Shown one piece after another: positions 58,736 to 64,000 of a stretch of 64,000 bases of DNA. Within the stretch, counting starts at the first letter, position 1. Each line of letters begins with the position of its first letter. Source of the DNA: Chrysoporthe austroafricana (taxonomy: Eukaryota; Ascomycota; Sordariomycetes; Diaporthales; Cryphonectriaceae); NCBI GenBank assembly GCA_001051155.2, contig JYIP02000005.1, forward strand, positions 3,658,001 through 3,722,000, written 5' to 3'. The notes beneath the pieces are model-generated. The model was not told where the DNA came from, did not search any database, and saw nothing but the letters and a program-made list of their open reading frames with translations. The position numbers and the translations under genes were made by a program.

Positions 58736-59962
58736 TCACTCCTGCTCCCCGAGGGTCTTCATCTCCCACCTCTCCTTGCTGTCCGCGAAGGGCACGCCCA
58801 GCTCGAACAGCTTGACAATGACGTTCCTAAAGTCGTTGAAGAACAGGTCGTTGTCCTTGGCGTACTTGACGACCCACTCCTTGAACTTTTTGTCGGCCAC
58901 GAGCGCCATGTCGGCCGGCAGCATCATGATGGTCTCGTCCTCGTTGACGTACTGCTTGGGCCCGTCCCACTTCTTCCAGTGCCACCGGCGGTCCGTCAGG
59001 AACTGGTAGTAGTCGTTGGTCAGCACCGTCGGCGAGAACGTCCACGGCCCGTCGAAGCCCGACCGGTCCGTGTGGCACCGCCCCAGCGCGTGCGCCCCCG
59101 CCAGCGCCACGATCTCCTGGTCGTTGAAGCCCATCCGGTAGAAGATGGCCCGCAGGTGGTCCTGCCCCTGGGAGGCGTCGGGGAGCCGCCCGTCGGGCGT
59201 GCACGCCGCAATGTCCCGGTCGGACCGGCCCGGCCGGTAGGGGATCTTGGGGCCGAGCATCTCCTGGACGGCGCAGACGCCGCCGAGGATCCAGAGGTCG
59301 GAGTAGGAGATCCAGGGGAATTTCGCTGTCGGCGAAAGTCAGCTCGGTCCGGTCCGCTCATGAGGGCGACACATCAGGGCCAGTGAGGGGTGGGTAGAGG
59401 GGATAAGGGGGACGAGGGGGACGAGGTGGAAGGCGTGCTCACCCTTGACAGGCTCCAGGAAATCCCTCGCGTGCTTCAGACCGGCGTTCGCCCCGTGGTC
59501 CGCCTCGGGCGCGAACCTCATCGTGGCGCCATTGCTACCGCCGGTGCCCGTCGCAGCATCGTACGTGCCCGAGGCGTGCCACGCCAGCCGCAGAAGGACG
59601 GGGCCGTACGAGCCGTCGTCGTACTCCTCGTTCTCGTCCAGCCGCGAAGCGATCTCGTTATAGACCTTCTGGTAGTCCTCCCTCGTGGGGTTGGTCAGGA
59701 CCTTGGGCGTGGTGGGCTGGGTGTTGGAGGAGGAGTAGAAGTAGTACCCCGCCCCACCAGCTGCGGCGGCGGCGCCGAGGATGTAGATGAGCGAGGAGGA
59801 GGACTTGGGAGGTTCGGTGGAGGAGGAGGAGGAGTAGAAGCGGTGGCCTTGTTGCCCGGAGTAGCGCTGCCGGAAGGCTGCCCGGGGGGCAGAGGTAGCG
59901 AAGGTCCTTCGGGAAGAGAGGCGAGCCGCCGTGCGGGCGAGTTGGCGTGTTGTGGTGGCCAT
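58736..59962 (-). CDS. CCP1: Cytochrome c peroxidase, mitochondrial
   Basis: Two exons, 59962..59443 and 59325..58736, phase 1; 369 residues. It reduces H2O2 with electrons from cytochrome c in the intermembrane space. The N-terminus is a bipartite signal: an Arg/Ser/Thr presequence ([19 protein letters not shown]), then a hydrophobic sorting segment ([20 protein letters not shown]) of the type cleaved by the rhomboid protease Pcp1. The distal haem site is [12 protein letters not shown] (Arg, Trp, His). The proximal His is in [15 protein letters not shown], with [13 protein letters not shown] following. The Asp partner of the proximal His lies in MMLPADMAL, and the Trp used for radical transfer precedes this region. 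All key residues are present, so the enzyme should be active. Confidence 0.95.
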
Positions 59963-61648
59963 CTTGCTAAGGGCAGAGGATATCAGCGGCAGCCGGGTGG
60001 TCAAGTGGTACGACGGACTGGTTCGGCCAGGTATGGGAAAACCCGGGAGCCAAAGGGGCAAGTGAAAAGTAAATTGATGGAAACAGAGCAACTTACTATG
60101 GCCTGATCTAGGTTCTCTCGAAGTATTTAAAAGAAACCAGCCGTCTCACGGACCAATGATGCAATCCAGGCAAAAGGCAGAGGGAGGAAAGAGTCACAGG
60201 TCAGATGGAAAAGAAAGGAAAGGGGAGGAAAAAAAAGGGAAAAAGAGACCGAAGGTATTCCGGATTATTCATACAATACGGCACACCCGAGACACGCCTT
60301 GTCCTCCCGGCCCAGCGCCCTCAACGTTATCTCACCTCATGCCTACCTACCTACGACGCGGGAAACCTCAACGGCAGCACAGCACGAAAGAGTAATTGCC
60401 CAGCTTCCATTGGCCGGCGGTGTCTGTAAGACCCACTGCTGAATCAGTCCGCCCCCCAGTGCATCCGCGTGGCGGTTCCTCTTTTATCTCTAGAGGGCAG
60501 GGCCCACAAGCCTTGAGGGTCTCCCCGGCGGGAGGCGGGCCTGTGGGTATCCGCTGGATCTCACATGCCAGCGCTGGCTGTAATCGCCGACGTGGACCCT
60601 TTACTGGTAACCGACCGGCGAGGACAAGGTTCGCTGGACGGCGAAGAAAAAAAAACGTGTGACTACGTGTGAGTCTCGCGAATCGCTAGCCCGGTCTCCC
60701 CCCCTTCTATGTGACGCTATGCTTTAACGCCCCTGCGCGCCCTGGCGGGCCGATCTCGGTATTGGGGTGAGGTGTGCTTGGTAATCAGCCGTCCTCGTCT
60801 CACACGGCTGCCCAGTATCCGTACCCACACAGTTCTCAACAAGCCGAGCTCTTTTCCTCTCGCAGGTATCGCATTTACAGAGGGCAGAGGAGGCTCTCCT
60901 CGGGGGTACCGTGTACATACGTCACGTATGGAGTAAAGGGTTCCTGGGCGGCCCCAAACTTTATTCGCTCGGCCTCCTCCCGATCACCACAGCTTGGCGC
61001 TGGCCACCGTCCGTGACTCACCTGCAGAGTCCCGACACACAAACCAGTGCGCCTCGGGCCCGGAACGAGTCTGCGTCTCGTGGCATGATGGGCCCTGCTG
61101 TGCAACCGTTAAGCTGGTACCTCGCGAGGTCATGTGCCGGGAGATTCCAAGAAACTTTCTCGGGATGTGACACGCCTCTACCGGGCAGGCCGGGAGACAT
61201 GTGCTCGCTGCCCTACACAAGCCTCGTTGAACATTGTACATGAGACGTAGGGCAATTGAATCATCGGCAACAGAAGTCAGACCCGGTAGGACTTTTAAAG
61301 ATGGGCATTTTCAAGACATCGACCTAGTCTACTGCAGGTACCCCGTGAGACCCTATCTAGACTTGTCTGTCGTAGTGACAGGCTTATTCCTCAAAAAAAT
61401 TTTTCTTCTTTTTTGCTTTTCTTCTTTTAATAGACCGCATGGCCCAAAGTGCATCAAAATCTCAGGCCACACTCGAGCGATATCAGACTTATAACCTCAG
61501 AGAAACCAGCGATCCCGCCTCCTCATCGTACATTCAATTCAGTCCCAGAACACCTAGTATATAACAGAGCGCCGAGGATGCAATCGATTTTTCTTCTTTC
61601 TTCTGTGAACTGACAGAGGTTTATCAGAAAGCAAGCACACGGCTGGTA
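59963..61648. other. Intergenic region
   Basis: Promoter of the peroxidase gene (GA/AAGG-rich at 60180-60255) and 3' region of Prp39. No supported gene or RNA. Confidence 0.55.
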
Positions 61649-63953
61649 TTAATTGAAATCCGCAGGACCCGTTGCCTTAGGATCTGGTTCGCTGTACAGG
61701 GCGTAGAAGCTGAAGTATCGAGCTTCAGCATTGATCCTGGCGGCCTCGTCGAGCTCGCCTAGGGGTACGCCATTATCCTTGGCAGAGAACTTGTCCTTGG
61801 AAATGGAAACGGGACTGAGGCCATGTTAGTCTCCTTGCCTTACTAGGTAGGGATTTCATATCTACTCACCCAGCCATCTCTCGATCGATCTCCAGGAACT
61901 TCTTCATGGCGTCCTTGACGCCACGCTGCTGCAGGTAATCCAGGTATTTGACGCAGAGCTCCTTCTTGGTGGTAGCAGACATGCGGCTCTTGGACCTCAT
62001 CTCATCGATGACCTTCTGGATGCGCTCACCATGCTCGGCTTCCAGTTCGATGCTGGTAGGCTGCTCAAGTTCAAAGTCCAGCCACTTGCTCCAGAACTCC
62101 CGGCTGTCAGCGTACCACTGGACGTTGTTGCGGAAGACAGTGCGCGCCTCTTCGACGGAGCCTTTCACCTTCCACAGCAAGATAGCCCACTGCGTGACAA
62201 GAACCGCCTTGGTATACAGATCCACTGCAGGCGAGTCGATCTGCGCCTTATACACATCAATCGCCGCATCAAGACCACTCTGTCGCCGTTGCAGGTTGGC
62301 CCACGAGATGATTGCCTCGACGCAGTTTGGCAGCTTCTGGAGGATGGCTTCATGAATCGCGCGAGCAACATCGGCCCGGCCGCCTGCCTCTTCGAAATAC
62401 GCGAACTGCATCCGGATGCCAGGCCTGCTGACCGGCACAAAGAGCGTCACCGCGCGGAGGAAGATGTTTCTCACCTCCTCGTCTTTGTTGGGCTGAGCTG
62501 CCATCCATCGCGTATAGCGGAACCAGAACTCGTCGTAGAAGGCACAAGTGACCAGACACCGCTCGTAGAGGGCAGTGATCCTGGGGAAGTCACCTTCTGC
62601 TTCCTCGAAGTCCAGGTACTTCCGCCAGTTGGCAAGCTGGGAGTGGTCGAGCTCGGTGACGTGGAAATATGGCCTCTTGATCTCAGACTCGTATGTCCAA
62701 CGCTTTGTCGTCTCCGCCTGCGTCTTCTGGAAGACCTCGTAGTATATGCCATCCGTCTTGACGCGGACGTCGCGCTCAATCTCCGCCTCTGACTTAGCCG
62801 TGCCGAAGGAAGCTGCCTCAGTCTCAACCTCGGCGCGGAAGCGAGCGAGCAGTTCCGGCTCGACGATCTCGGTCAGGGGCCGGGAGTGCGATAGAGTTCG
62901 GAATCGCTCGTAGTATCTGGCGTACTGGTGCATCGGGATGTGGATGACACGTTTCAGGATCGCGTAGATCTTATCTTGTGCCTCCTGCCGCTCCTCGTAC
63001 TCGATATACTTGTCCCAGAAGGGATGCGCCAGGAAGTCAAGTCCCACATGCGTGGCTGCGCGCTCGAACAGTCTAAGACAGGTCAGTTGACAGGAAGCTC
63101 CAGCAGACGGGGTGGGAGAGGGAGGATGGGCAGGATGCAAATACAGGAAGGGATAGAAGTGCGAACAGTAAATCCTTCTCTAAAGTGATCGACGAACAAC
63201 AGCTCAGTGTCTTTGCGACGGGGAAAGCGTAGAGTAGGGGGGGTTTCCATAGCGAGTATGATGATGATGATGTGGTTTGAAAAATCAACAGTGCCTGGTA
63301 GATTCTGTGAGACGCGATCCCAGCGGTAGATGGTGGCCCTTGGTATTTCTCACCGGAACCCATTGTTGCGGTCAAAAAGTCATCTGGTCTTGGCGGGATC
63401 GGCTGCCGAGTTTTGCGGCAAATCGCGATCTTGACGGACGCGCCGATGGCTGAAGAGGTTATGGGGGAAGGAAAGTAGCCATATTCACTTACTCTCTCAC
63501 GAGGGGGGCGACGTGGGTAGTCTCCATCTTGAAGGCGCAGTAGTCCGTCCAGAGGTCAACGGAGTTGGTGATGCTAGCGCAACCTCGCTCGTAGACCATC
63601 TCTGCGGACTCTGGGCCCGAGATGTTGAATTCCAGGTCCGCATACTTCTTCCAGTATCCGAAGAGGAGGGGAAATTTGAGGAGGAAGCGGTCGTAGGCGT
63701 CGCGCAACGTCGCCAGTGCCTGGGGGCTGGAATTCCTGTTAAGGCCTCCCTCGAGGCTCTCGCACGCGCGCACCAGCTTTTCCCAGGCTTCAAAGCTGTC
63801 AGGGTCGGCGTCCTGCCCGAAACAATGAGATCAGCATGCATTCAGGCAGTTGCCATTGCGCCGTTTCCCAGAAAGACCTACCACTTCATTGTTGAGCTTG
63901 CGGATCTCGGCGTTCTCCTCGTCGGAGCCGCCAAAGTTTTGGAAGTCAGCCAT
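61649..63953 (-). CDS. PRP39: U1 snRNP splicing factor Prp39 (HAT-repeat protein)
   Basis: Four exons, 63953..63882, 63812..63493, 63072..61870 and 61814..61649, closing in frame at 586 residues. Prp39 is a HAT-repeat scaffold of the U1 snRNP, needed for 5' splice-site recognition in the nucleus. HAT motifs are evident: FEAWEKLVRACE, FLLKFPLLFGYWKKYADLEF, AEMVYERGC, VDLWTDYCAFK, LFERAATHVGLDFLAHPFWDKYIEYEE, NWRKYLDFEEAEGDFPRITALYERCLV, FWFRYTRWMA and FWSKWLDFELEQPTS. The start MADFQNFGGSDEENAE is short, acidic and typical. The third exon carries most of the protein. The second intron (420 nt) is much longer than other introns here. The short last exon encodes FSAKDNGVPLGELDE and the C-terminus. 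Confidence 0.93.
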
Positions 63954-64000
63954 CTGCGGTGTGCTTATGCGATGATGCTAAGGCTGCCTGGCGTCAGAGT

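Overview
The window reads as nuclear DNA of a filamentous ascomycete, probably a Sordariomycete. Genes carry short GT-AG introns (mostly 50-120 nt) with CTRAY-like branch sites. Coding regions are GC-rich, the gene repertoire is fungal (PEX6, 2EXR, DUF4112, cytochrome c peroxidase, ABCC and siderophore transporters), and inactivated copies show C-to-T type nonsense changes. I assembled intron-exon structures by hand, and the multi-exon models given below close in frame.

Layout. (1) 1-5.4 kb: the 3' part of PEX6, tail to tail with a thioredoxin-fold SH3BGR-like protein. (2) 5.4-19.1 kb: a gene-poor, GC-rich stretch full of homopyrimidine blocks and microsatellites. It holds a coiled-coil repeat protein, a GPI-anchored Ser/Thr-rich wall protein, a glycine-zipper protein with a His-rich tail, and two very small Cys-rich proteins that share a CP-x8-LC-x2-C spacing. 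(3) 19.1-43 kb: a more AT-rich accessory compartment with a secreted beta-propeller protein of the SMP-30/hetero-Diels-Alderase-like type, a 15-exon ABCC transporter, a siderophore transporter with SreA-type GATA sites upstream, a 2EXR protein, the conserved glutathione-dependent formaldehyde dehydrogenase, and a decayed secondary-metabolism methyltransferase split by an internally deleted LTR retroelement flanked by 5-bp target duplications. (4) 43-64 kb: ordinary gene density, with a Ras-like pseudo-GTPase, a DUF4112 protein, a vWA-like protein, a small membrane protein, a small secreted protein, an unassigned membrane protein, a 4-coumarate:CoA ligase-like enzyme with a possible peroxisomal tail, Atp11, cytochrome c peroxidase and Prp39.

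How they fit together. PEX6 recycles the receptor that imports peroxisomal enzymes; the CoA ligase ends in PKL and could be such a cargo. Atp11 and cytochrome c peroxidase are both mitochondrial. The propeller protein, ABCC pump and broken methyltransferase look like accessory specialised-metabolism genes, but there is no PKS, NRPS or terpene synthase here, so a complete cluster is not supported. The most distinctive observations are the pair of tiny Cys-rich genes, a dispersed repeat present at 14.1 and 33.4 kb, and the retroelement/methyltransferase wreck at 39-42 kb.
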